Positions 1-6,473 of a DNA stretch of 6,473 nt are shown piece after piece (the stretch's first letter is position 1; each line of letters starts with the position of its first letter). The DNA lies in assembly GCA_021157505.1 (NCBI GenBank), contig JAGGWI010000080.1, forward strand, positions 1 to 6,473. The letters are read 5' to 3'. Made by a program: the position numbers and the translations under genes. The notes below the pieces were generated by a model. The model was not told where the DNA came from and ran no database searches. It saw only the letters and a program-made list of their open reading frames with translations. Source of the stretch: Desulfuromusa sp. Lineage in GTDB: Bacteria; Desulfobacterota; Desulfuromonadia; Desulfuromonadales; Geopsychrobacteraceae.

Positions 1-74
1 GATATGCGGAATGGCGTTTTTTCAACAATTCACTGAACCTTTATAAATACAGTGGATAGAAATGTGCGAATGAA

Positions 75-102
75 GATTATTTCATAATAATTATAAATAA
101 TC
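75..102. repeat. Inverted repeat, possible operator
   Basis: GATTATTT at 75-82 is matched exactly by its reverse complement AAATAATC at 95-102, with 12 bases between; the spacer itself holds the palindrome ATAATTAT (87-94). The arm centres are 20 bp apart, about two helical turns, which suits a dimeric regulator binding one face of the DNA. It lies about 48 bp upstream of the -35 hexamer. Because the region is so AT-rich, chance is a real alternative, and no regulator family can be named. Confidence 0.3.
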
Positions 103-114
103 AATTACATTAAT

Positions 115-128
115 GTTAGATTACTAAC
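115..128. repeat. Short inverted repeat upstream of the -35 box
   Basis: GTTAG (115-119) and CTAAC (124-128) form a perfect 5-bp inverted repeat around ATTA. It lies 21 bp upstream of the -35 hexamer, a position suitable for an activator half-site pair. CTAACG occurs at 124-129 and again at 186-191, close to the predicted transcription start. The arms are short, so the functional claim is weak. Confidence 0.2.
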
Positions 129-149
129 GAAAGTTATTTAATAAAACTA

Positions 150-178
150 TTGTCATTTTCACTCTTTATCACTATACT
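150..178 (+). promoter_or_regulatory. Predicted sigma70 promoter of the operon
   Basis: The -35 hexamer TTGTCA (150-155) and the -10 hexamer TATACT (173-178) each match the consensus at five of six positions, and they are separated by the optimal 17 bp. AT-rich DNA precedes the -35 box. Transcription would start near 185, leaving a leader of about 38 nt before the ATG at 223. It is the best promoter match noticed in the window and sits in the only intergenic gap long enough to hold one, so it probably drives all four genes. Confidence 0.65.
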
Positions 179-222
179 CCATAAGCTAACGCTAATCTTG
201 ACTGCAAGACTGACCGTATTCA

Positions 223-1989
223 ATGGATATGATGTTGTTATTAACAAAGAAACTATTACTGAAAAGCTGCGGAATAATGCTACTAGCGATCTGCTTGGGC
301 ACTCATCTGCACGCAGCAGAAAACACCCCACAGCCGCTCCTGCTAGCGCAACTGCAAGTTCCGGTTGAGACCCTGCTGACTTTGGAAAGCGTGAGTCGAG
401 AAACAACTGAAATATCTGCCTATGAACTGAGTCGCATGTCACTGACGAAATTGATTCATCGAGTCGTGGCTGATAATCAACAGATACAGATACAAAAAAC
501 CGACTGGATGATCAGACAAGCCGAAGCAGAACAATCCCGCGCTATCTTTGAGCCGGAACTGCTTACTTCAATAGAACGGCAGATGCACAAACAGCGAAAC
601 ACCGTACAGGAATCTTTAAACCGGAATTATGACTCAACCTATTCCGAACATAACTGGAAATACGATGCCGCACTCCAGGCTCTGGTTCCAACCGGAGGGC
701 AAGTTAAACTGGGCTATAATTTCAACGAACTCTCCAACAGTATGACCCGTTCATTGAGTGACGATAAAAATGAATATCAGATGTATCTGGGAATCAGCTT
801 AGTCCAGCCGCTGCTGAAAAATGCCGGAACAAAAGCCACCTATGCAGGGATTATGAGTGCTGATCTTGAATCTCTGGCAGCATTTCAAGATTATCGCCTG
901 AGAATGATGCAGCGTGTCAGTAAGGTTTCGGTCGAATATTGGGACTATTATCAGGCCCAGAAAAAGCTCACCCTTAGAGATGAGTCGTACCGGATTGCGG
1001 CACAGATTTTAGCTGACAACCAGGAACGTTATCGCACCGGAAAAATGGCAGAAACCGAAGTTCTGGAAGCCATCATTGGGGTCAACACCCGAAAAACCCT
1101 CCTCAGTGAAACGGCACATACACAGATGAGGGTGGCTAATCGACTGCGGAGTTTACTCGCACTGACCGGAACAGATCCCAACATTCTTAATAATCTGGGA
1201 AACAGAGAAACACAACCTGAGGTGCAACCGGTTGGCGCTGAGGAGATTATCCCTGTTAAACAGCTGGATCTCCCGATAGCACAAGGGGCATCGAGCCCGG
1301 CACCACCCCCTGATCCGAATCTCAACACCTCCCCATTCCTGTTGGAACAACTGAGCTCCAACAGAAATGAAATTATCCGCTCAGCATTCGAGTTGCGCCC
1401 CGAATATCTGGCGGCAAGAAAAAAACTGGAACAGGCCGAAATAAAAATCAGTTTTGATGAAAACCAACGCTGGCCAGAGCTGGATTTAATCGGCAGCTAT
1501 GGCCTCAACAGCCTCGACACCAGCACAGGTAGTTCCTGGGATCAGATCGAAGATGGGTCATACTCGTCCTGGTCAGCGGGTCTGCAATTCCGCCTGCCAC
1601 TCCAGGGGGATATCTATAGTCGGAGTCAACTGAAGAAATCCAAGTTGGAAAAACGGCGCCAATTGATGATTTTAAAAGAAATAGAAATTGAGCTGAAAAA
1701 CCGGATAGATACAGCGATTGACAATGTCATGCGCACCACCGAACAGTTAAAATATGCCCGACAGATCATCGAAATTCAGAAACGATTGTTCGACACCGAA
1801 CTGATCAGGCTGGAAGCAGGACAAAGCAGCAGCCGCTTGGTTCTGGAAAAAGAGGACGATTATCGTCTGGCAAAAGAAGATGCGTTGAGCAATGCCATAA
1901 AACAACAAAGGGCCCTGGTAGAAATGGAACTGGCCAGCGGCACCATCCTGCAAAATTATGGGGTGGATAGCATGGAGACAGAGCTTTGA
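223..1989 (+). CDS. TolC-family outer-membrane efflux/secretion channel
   Basis: This is an outer-membrane factor of the OEP (TolC) family, which trimerises into a barrel and periplasmic tunnel for export. Residues 1-31 look like a Sec signal peptide: Lys9/10/14, a hydrophobic core and cleavage near LHA|AEN. Two OEP repeats follow. The first (about 70-320) includes a LVQPLLKNAG strand motif at 193-202 and long helices with RYRTGK at 269-274. The second starts near ELRPEYLAARKK (390-401), has the strand WSAGLQFRLPL at 450-460 and long helices to about 575. At 588 residues it is longer than the usual 420-500, partly because of a Pro-rich linker at about 327-371. ATG 223 is the first start after an in-frame TGA at 211-213; ATGs at 229 and 232 are alternatives, and no strong ribosome binding site separates them. 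It is first in the operon and overlaps the next gene by 4 nt. The family call is firm; the exported substrate is unknown. Confidence 0.9.
   Translation: MDMMLLLTKKLLLKSCGIMLLAICLGTHLHAAENTPQPLLLAQLQVPVETLLTLESVSRETTEISAYELSRMSLTKLIHRVVADNQQIQIQKTDWMIRQAEAEQSRAIFEPELLTSIERQMHKQRNTVQESLNRNYDSTYSEHNWKYDAALQALVPTGGQVKLGYNFNELSNSMTRSLSDDKNEYQMYLGISLVQPLLKNAGTKATYAGIMSADLESLAAFQDYRLRMMQRVSKVSVEYWDYYQAQKKLTLRDESYRIAAQILADNQERYRTGKMAETEVLEAIIGVNTRKTLLSETAHTQMRVANRLRSLLALTGTDPNILNNLGNRETQPEVQPVGAEEIIPVKQLDLPIAQGASSPAPPPDPNLNTSPFLLEQLSSNRNEIIRSAFELRPEYLAARKKLEQAEIKISFDENQRWPELDLIGSYGLNSLDTSTGSSWDQIEDGSYSSWSAGLQFRLPLQGDIYSRSQLKKSKLEKRRQLMILKEIEIELKNRIDTAIDNVMRTTEQLKYARQIIEIQKRLFDTELIRLEAGQSSSRLVLEKEDDYRLAKEDALSNAIKQQRALVEMELASGTILQNYGVDSMETEL
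1974..1989 (+). promoter_or_regulatory. Ribosome binding site and TTGA stop/start overlap
   Basis: GGAG at 1974-1977 lies 8 nt before TTG at 1986, and TTG overlaps the TGA stop (1987-1989) of the upstream gene as TTGA. The reading frame from 1986 has no in-frame ATG before the signal-peptide hydrophobic core; the nearby ATG at 2036 is in another frame. This supports TTG as the true start and suggests translational coupling, which would keep the adaptor in step with the channel. Confidence 0.6.
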
Positions 1990-2864
1990 ACAAAATTGGA
2001 AAAAACATCTCCGCTCCGGCAAGGGTATCTCCTTCATGGAGAATAAAAGAACTCCTGCTGGCTGGAATCGTCTTGATCTCTTTACTTTATTGCCCTCAAC
2101 CCTCTGCCGCTGAAGAGTTTGAAATCTCGGGTTTTACTGAAGCGGTACAAAATTCAGCATTGGGACTTTCAATGATCGGGCGGGTCGCGGCAATCAAAGT
2201 TGTCGAAGGGGAACAGGTTGAACGGGGGCAGATACTGCTACGATTAGATCAAGAGTTGGTAACGTTAGAGGTCAAACTGCGCAAAGTCATCTGGGAAAAC
2301 CAGATTGAGATTGAAGCGGTCACCGAGCAGGTCAAAACTTTAAAAAAACACCTGGATGCCAGCCGTGAACTATATCTATCCACCGGTTCGGTTCCTCGTG
2401 AGGTACTGGAAAACAAGGAATTGGAATACACCTTTGCCGTTGCCGATTTGGGCCGACTTGAAATTGCCAAACAGCGCGAAAAAATTGAATATGATAGTGC
2501 CCGGACACTGCGGTCCAAACGCAACCTCTATGCCCCCTTTACCGGAGTTGTTGAAGAGTTGTTAGTCGGTATAGGGGAAAGCTGTGATATCGACACGCCA
2601 GTTATCCAATTGGTCGATACGAGTCAAGGCTATTTTGTCGCCAATGTAGAGCTGGAAGTTTCTGCCCACCTGGCCGTGGGACAAAAGGTGCAACTGCAGC
2701 TGCAAACAGAAACAGAACCTCTCTCCATGGAAGCAAAAATTGTCTACATCAGCGCCCTGGTTGATCCGGCCAGCGGATTACGCATGATCAAAGCACTATT
2801 TGATAATCAGCAAGGGCAAATCGTTCCCGGTGTCGCCGGGGTCATGCGTCTGTCAGAACAGTAA
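1986..2864 (+). CDS. Short periplasmic adaptor (HlyD/RND membrane-fusion type)
   Basis: This is a periplasmic membrane-fusion (adaptor) protein that should link an inner-membrane partner to the TolC-like channel encoded just upstream. After a TTG start there is a long basic N-region, then a hydrophobic core (about 22-36) and a probable signal-peptidase site at SAA|EE (40-44). The first lipoyl half is at about 60-88, with a GRVAAIKVVEGEQVERGQ-type pattern (Gly65, Gly75, Gly81). A helical hairpin spans about 90-178, and the second lipoyl half begins at LYAPFTGVVEE (181-191). A beta-barrel segment follows to about 290. At 292 residues it is shorter than typical RND adaptors (about 370-400) and seems to lack a full membrane-proximal domain. 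No lipobox cysteine is placed correctly; Cys36 sits in PQ context, so it is probably not a lipoprotein. It overlaps the previous gene by 4 nt and lies 26 nt before the next. Confidence 0.85.
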   Translation: MNKIGKNISAPARVSPSWRIKELLLAGIVLISLLYCPQPSAAEEFEISGFTEAVQNSALGLSMIGRVAAIKVVEGEQVERGQILLRLDQELVTLEVKLRKVIWENQIEIEAVTEQVKTLKKHLDASRELYLSTGSVPREVLENKELEYTFAVADLGRLEIAKQREKIEYDSARTLRSKRNLYAPFTGVVEELLVGIGESCDIDTPVIQLVDTSQGYFVANVELEVSAHLAVGQKVQLQLQTETEPLSMEAKIVYISALVDPASGLRMIKALFDNQQGQIVPGVAGVMRLSEQ

Positions 2865-2890
2865 CAATTTGTTGTCATTTTGGAATACCT

Positions 2891-4696
2891 GTGACCGATA
2901 TAACCTCAATCAAAGAGCTCCACTCTTTTCCCGGACATCCGGCTCAATTCTGGCCGGCCTTTCTGGCTTTTGCCAGTCAGCAGGTCCAGGCCGGAAGCTC
3001 TGTTCTGTTAATCAGAAAGAGTTCCTGGGAACAGCAACTGCAATGGCCGGCCACGCAACCAACTAACCAGAAGCTGCCCCTCTCTGAACCACTGCTCCAA
3101 CTGGCTGACAAATCTCTGCAGCAGGGTCATGCCGTTTTACGCAGCAGCAACCCGACACAACCTATTTTGATTGGTCTGGCGGTGGCAGGACAAACCACAG
3201 AGCAGCCACAAGTCATTATTTTTGAAGTCCCGAACACAACCACTGAACAATTGAATTATCACTTGCGCCAACTGCAGTTGCTAGCAGATACACCTGCTGT
3301 TTATCAACAAACCAGAGCTGGGATTGAAGAGCTCGGCAAACGAGCCGATCTGACCCAAACACTGGAACTGCTGCTGCTGTTGAACCAACAGGAAAAATTT
3401 ATTGCTGCCGCGATGACGGTGGTCAACGAAACCGTCTCCCGTTTTCGCTGCAGCCGAGTCAGTCTTGGTTGGCAGGTCGATGGCTATATCCGTCTCCAGA
3501 GCATCAGCCATATGGAGCAATTTGAGCCAAAGATGGAGATTGTCAATCAGCTTGAAGCTGCCATGGAAGAGGCTTTCGATCAGGATGAAGAGATCTTCTT
3601 TCCTGCCGTTCTTGCCGATGGGCCGATCAACCGTGACCATGTCAGTTACGCTAAAGACCAGCAGGTTGGCCAGTTGCTTTCACTACCGTTGCGTGCTGCC
3701 GGACAGGTTGTCGGAGTTTTAAGCTGTGAAAGAGATCAGACTCCCTTCAGTGAAGTAGAAATCCGCAGTTTGAGAATCCTCTGCGACCAGATTTCATCCC
3801 GTCTGGCCGTTCTGAAAAAAGCGGATCGCTGGCTGGGAGCAAAGTTGAAAGAGAGCTTAAAAGCAACCTTTACCACCCTGCTCGGCCCGGAAAAGACGCT
3901 GATCAAACTGACTGGATTACTTGTTTTCGGACTGTTGTTGAGTTCTGTTCTGGTGAAACTCCCCTACCGCATCGAAGCCCCCTTTATCCTGCGCAGTAAA
4001 GATGTTCGCCAGATTACCGCCCCATTTCCCGGTTATATCGATCAGGTGCAAGCTGATATCGGGCAGCGGGTTGAGAAGGGGAACCCCCTGTTGACTCTCG
4101 ATAACAGTGATCTGTTACTTGAGGAAGCAGAGGCAGTGACAAATCGGGTTCGGTATCTGCGTGAAGCTGAAAAAGCGCGGGCTAAAAATGCGTTGATTGA
4201 GATGAAAATAGCCCAGGCGCAGGCAGAGCAGGCGCAGGCGCAACTGGAACTGATCCAACACCGCTTGAATCGTGCCCAGTTGCGTTCACCGATTGACGGT
4301 ATTGTGGTTGAAGGTGATTTTTCCGAACGGCTCGGCACCCCGGTGGACAAAGGGGATGTATTGTTCAAAGTGGCCCGCCACGAAAAACTCTATGTAGAAA
4401 TCCGCGTGACTGAAGAGGATATTCAGGAACTGGCCGCCGGACAAACTGGAGAGATGGCCTTTGTCAGCCAACCACGACATAAATATCCGCTGCAGATTCA
4501 ACAAATTGATCCACTGGCCAGTGCTGAAGAGTCCGGGAATATCTTTTTTGTCCGCAGTGAAATTTTCACCACGGCAGAAAGCTGGTGGCGTCCGGGGATG
4601 AGCGGTATCGCCAAGATCGCGGTTGGTGAACGTCCTTTACTCTGGATCTTCAGCCACCGCACGGTGAACTTCTTACGTTTGCTGATCTGGTGGTAA
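2891..4696 (+). CDS. GAF-domain / HlyD-type adaptor fusion, inner-membrane anchored
   Basis: The protein joins a cytoplasmic sensor-like region to a periplasmic adaptor. Residues 1-150 are not assigned; their alternating pattern suggests a degenerate GAF-like fold (inference). A GAF domain covers about 157-313, with CSRVSLGW at 187-194 and SLPLRAAGQVVGVLSCE at 264-280. One membrane helix lies at about 340-357 (LTGLLVFGLLLSSVLVKL). The HlyD part follows: lipoyl half one at about 371-400 (TAPFPGYIDQV, 376-386), an Ala/Gln/Glu-rich coiled coil at about 405-460, lipoyl half two at LRSPIDGIVVEG (464-475), then a beta-barrel. It ends in an aromatic, basic tail, HRTVNFLRLLIWW (589-601). There is no signal peptide, as fits a cytoplasmic N-terminus. 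The start is GTG at 2891, with a weak GGA 6 nt upstream and no in-frame ATG for a long way. Such GAF-HlyD proteins are known next to M50-HlyD and TolC genes, as here. Ligand and substrate are unknown. Confidence 0.85.
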   Translation: MTDITSIKELHSFPGHPAQFWPAFLAFASQQVQAGSSVLLIRKSSWEQQLQWPATQPTNQKLPLSEPLLQLADKSLQQGHAVLRSSNPTQPILIGLAVAGQTTEQPQVIIFEVPNTTTEQLNYHLRQLQLLADTPAVYQQTRAGIEELGKRADLTQTLELLLLLNQQEKFIAAAMTVVNETVSRFRCSRVSLGWQVDGYIRLQSISHMEQFEPKMEIVNQLEAAMEEAFDQDEEIFFPAVLADGPINRDHVSYAKDQQVGQLLSLPLRAAGQVVGVLSCERDQTPFSEVEIRSLRILCDQISSRLAVLKKADRWLGAKLKESLKATFTTLLGPEKTLIKLTGLLVFGLLLSSVLVKLPYRIEAPFILRSKDVRQITAPFPGYIDQVQADIGQRVEKGNPLLTLDNSDLLLEEAEAVTNRVRYLREAEKARAKNALIEMKIAQAQAEQAQAQLELIQHRLNRAQLRSPIDGIVVEGDFSERLGTPVDKGDVLFKVARHEKLYVEIRVTEEDIQELAAGQTGEMAFVSQPRHKYPLQIQQIDPLASAEESGNIFFVRSEIFTTAESWWRPGMSGIAKIAVGERPLLWIFSHRTVNFLRLLIWW

Positions 4697-4699
4697 AGG
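4695..4699 (+). promoter_or_regulatory. Ribosome binding site of the M50-type gene
   Basis: AAAGG lies 8 nt upstream of ATG 4708 and overlaps the TAA stop (4694-4696) of the preceding gene. The placement supports the start at 4708 and tight coupling of the two inner-membrane proteins. Confidence 0.5.
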
Positions 4700-4707
4700 C
4701 TGAATAG

Positions 4708-6473
4708 ATGAAGCATGGCATCGGCAAAACATTCAGTGAATCGTGGCACCGCGTTGCCGAACTGCGGGTCACTTTGCGTTCTACAGTGACAGTTCGTAAA
4801 CAACTGTTCCGGGGCAAGCACTGGTATGTATTGCAGGACCCTTTCAATAATCATTTCTTCCGTCTGGAAAAACCGGCCTATACTTTTATCTCGCGCTTAA
4901 ACCCGGCACAAAGTGTTGCCGAAGTCTGGCAAAGCAGTCTGGAGCACAATCCAGAGACCGCACCGGGACAGGATGAGGTGATTCGTCTGTTAGCCCAGCT
5001 TTATCATGCCAACCTGCTCTTCTGTGAATTGCCGGTTGACAGTCAAAAACTCTTTGAACGCTATCGGCAACGGCAGCAAAAAGAACAACGCAGTAAATTA
5101 TCGAGCCTGATGTTTTTTCGGATTCCGCTATTTGATCCCGATCCCTGGCTGACCCGCCATCCGCTGCTGGTGCAGTTACTCACCAGCCGGCTGGCCTTTG
5201 GTGTTTGGCTGATTCTGCTGCTGCTGGCAGGGAAAACCGTCGTTGAGCAACTGCCACAATTGCTCAGCGAAGCGGGAAACCTCCTTTCCATCAGTAATCT
5301 GCTGCTCCTTTATTGCGGTCTGGCGCTGGTCAAAACACTACATGAACTGGGACACACTCTGGTCTGCAAACGCTTTGGTGGCGAGGTGCATACCATCGGT
5401 CTCATGTTGATTGTATTTGCCCCGTTGCCCTATATGGATGCGACCTCCAGCTGGTCGTTTCGCCAGCGCCGTGAACGGATTCTGGTCGCCAGCGCTGGGA
5501 TGATTTTTGAGTTTTTTGCCGCCGCGACTGCAGCACTGATCTGGGCCAATACCGGGCCGGGGACAATCCACAGCCTGTCACTCAACATGCTGATTGTAGC
5601 GTCTGTTTCCACCCTGCTGTTCAATGCCAATCCACTGCTACGCTATGATGGTTATTATATTCTTTCCGACCTCCTCGATATTCCCAACCTGCAATCACGT
5701 TCGCAGGAACACTTAAAGCATCTGGCGTGCCGCTACCTGCTTGGACTCCAGCAATCCAGCAGCCCGACTGACAATCATAAAGAGGCCCGCTGGCTGAGTA
5801 TTTATGGCCTTCTCAGCGGTGTTTACCGGTTCCTTGTCTACGCTGGAATTATTCTCTTTGTTGCCGATCGGTTCCTGTTGCTGGGGTTATTGATGGCTAT
5901 TTTTTGCCTGCTGATCTGGGGCATTGTGCCGATCGGACGGTTTATCAGCTATCTGCTGACCAGCCCTGAATTAGCCCGGGTGCGATCCCGCGCGATTTTC
6001 GGCACCTTGATCCTGAGTCTGGTTGCGATCATTTTATTTGGCATGATTCCGCTGCCAAACCGCTTCCGTGCCCCCGGAATTATTGAGGCACAGAGCCATC
6101 TTCGGGTGACCAGTCAAACCGCCGGACAACTGAGTCAAATTTTACACGACGATGGGTCATCGGTGGTGATTGGTCAACCCCTGCTACAGTTGGTCAACCC
6201 GGAACTCGAGATTGAAATCAAACTGACTCATGCCCAGCGGGATGAAATCGTCTATCTGCAACAGCAGAGTGTCGCCTTTCAGGGTGATGCAACCCGGATC
6301 ACCCTGAAACGTCGCCTGCAAGCACTCGATAGTCGCCTGACAGAACTGCAACGCCGCCATCAAGCATTATTGGTCACTGCCGAAGCAACGGGAATATGGG
6401 TCGCTCCAGAGCTTGAGCAACGGATTGACAGTTGGCTGGAACGGGGTAAAAAACTGGGTGATATTGTTTCCAC
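4708..6473 (+). CDS. PqqD-like / M50 site-2-protease / HlyD-like membrane protein, 3' partial
   Basis: The frame is open for 588 codons and runs off the window. Residues about 37-106 resemble the PqqD/RRE winged-helix fold: HWYVLQDP near the start, a hydrophobic helix, SVAEVWQSSL (69-78), and a last helix EVIRLLAQLYHANLLF (90-105). The core is a multi-pass M50 (site-2 protease) domain. Hydrophobic segments lie near 157-176, 193-215, 230-243, 258-281, 287-307, 365-411 and 428-448. The zinc-binding HELGH is at 212-216, and NPLLRYDGYY at 308-317 gives the likely third ligand Asp314, so the active site looks intact. After the last helix an adaptor-like part begins: a lipoyl half at about 455-498 (TAGQLSQILHDDG) and a coiled-coil stretch at about 500-570. 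The start is ATG 4708, 11 nt after the previous stop. It is probably an inner-membrane protease or transporter partner of the GAF-HlyD protein. Proteolysis is expected from the motif, not shown. Complete relatives usually end with a second lipoyl half and barrel, missing here because of the window edge. Confidence 0.85.
   Translation, partial: MKHGIGKTFSESWHRVAELRVTLRSTVTVRKQLFRGKHWYVLQDPFNNHFFRLEKPAYTFISRLNPAQSVAEVWQSSLEHNPETAPGQDEVIRLLAQLYHANLLFCELPVDSQKLFERYRQRQQKEQRSKLSSLMFFRIPLFDPDPWLTRHPLLVQLLTSRLAFGVWLILLLLAGKTVVEQLPQLLSEAGNLLSISNLLLLYCGLALVKTLHELGHTLVCKRFGGEVHTIGLMLIVFAPLPYMDATSSWSFRQRRERILVASAGMIFEFFAAATAALIWANTGPGTIHSLSLNMLIVASVSTLLFNANPLLRYDGYYILSDLLDIPNLQSRSQEHLKHLACRYLLGLQQSSSPTDNHKEARWLSIYGLLSGVYRFLVYAGIILFVADRFLLLGLLMAIFCLLIWGIVPIGRFISYLLTSPELARVRSRAIFGTLILSLVAIILFGMIPLPNRFRAPGIIEAQSHLRVTSQTAGQLSQILHDDGSSVVIGQPLLQLVNPELEIEIKLTHAQRDEIVYLQQQSVAFQGDATRITLKRRLQALDSRLTELQRRHQALLVTAEATGIWVAPELEQRIDSWLERGKKLGDIVS

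Larger units (their letters stand above)
1..149. other. AT-rich non-coding region upstream of the operon
   Basis: No convincing gene is seen here on either strand. By direct count positions 61-150 have 16 G/C in 90 bases (about 82% A+T), much richer in A+T than the genes that follow. The stretch lies directly upstream of the promoter at 150-178, so it may act as an UP-element, a regulator-binding zone or a target of a silencing nucleoid protein; these roles are inferred from composition and place only. The first 36 bases are an open frame ending in TGA at 34-36, too short to be called the end of an upstream gene. Confidence 0.5.

Noticed and set aside
83..101. Fur-box-like sequence in the AT-rich leader.
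   Set aside because: Only about 12 of 19 positions match the Fur consensus in DNA that is about 80% A+T, so many matches are expected by composition, and no gene here is linked to iron.
150..368. Small + strand open frame (72 codons) starting within the promoter.
   Set aside because: Its start lies at the -35 box, upstream of the predicted transcript start, and most of it overlaps the TolC gene in another frame.
134..442. Open frame on the minus strand (102 codons) covering the promoter and the start of the TolC gene.
   Set aside because: It would run through the promoter and signal-peptide coding region, has no domain signal and no supporting context.
2872..2904. Possible internal promoter before the GAF-HlyD gene: TTGTCATTTT at 2872-2881 repeats the ten bases found at 150-159.
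   Set aside because: The best -10-like hexamer (TATAAC, 2899-2904) is 21 bp away, too far for a normal sigma70 promoter, and the gap between genes is only 26 nt. The shared ten bases are probably chance.
4211..4241. Repetitive GCGCAG-like run, possible tandem DNA repeat.
   Set aside because: It encodes the Ala/Gln/Glu-rich heptads of the adaptor coiled coil; the repetition is explained by the protein.
4498..4854. Open frame on the minus strand (118 codons) across the junction of the last two genes.
   Set aside because: It overlaps two well-supported genes on the other strand and shows no recognisable domain; it is a shadow frame.

Overview
The window looks like chromosomal DNA of a Gram-negative (diderm) bacterium. 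It encodes an outer-membrane TolC-family channel and three proteins that carry periplasmic-adaptor (HlyD / lipoyl-type) domains. Base composition is moderate in the genes and very AT-rich in the upstream region. The gene set resembles clusters known from Proteobacteria (Desulfuromonas-like deltaproteobacteria and some marine gammaproteobacteria) and Planctomycetes, but the genus cannot be fixed from the sequence.

Layout: positions 1-222 are non-coding and AT-rich. They contain an inverted repeat (75-102), a small hairpin-like repeat (115-128) and a near-consensus sigma70 promoter (TTGTCA, 17 bp, TATACT; 150-178). Four genes then run on the + strand in one tightly packed operon: a TolC-family outer-membrane protein (223-1989); a short periplasmic adaptor that starts at TTG inside the stop codon of the first gene (1986-2864); a GAF-domain protein fused through one membrane helix to a HlyD-type adaptor (2891-4696); and a multi-pass membrane protein with a PqqD-like N-terminus, an M50 / site-2-protease core with HELGH, and the start of a C-terminal adaptor domain (4708 to beyond 6473, cut by the window edge). 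Gaps are -4, 26 and 11 nt. No terminator or minus-strand gene is supported.

How they may work together (inference): the TolC homologue gives the outer-membrane duct and the adaptor domains bridge it to the inner membrane. The GAF-HlyD and M50-HlyD proteins would form an inner-membrane complex that could sense a cytoplasmic ligand, recognise a leader peptide, cleave it within the membrane and hand the product to the duct. No ABC ATPase, RND pump or MFS pump is encoded here, so this is not a textbook type I secretion or drug-efflux operon. Its substrate is not in the window. The combination of PqqD-like recognition domain, intramembrane protease and adaptor in one polypeptide is the most interesting point.
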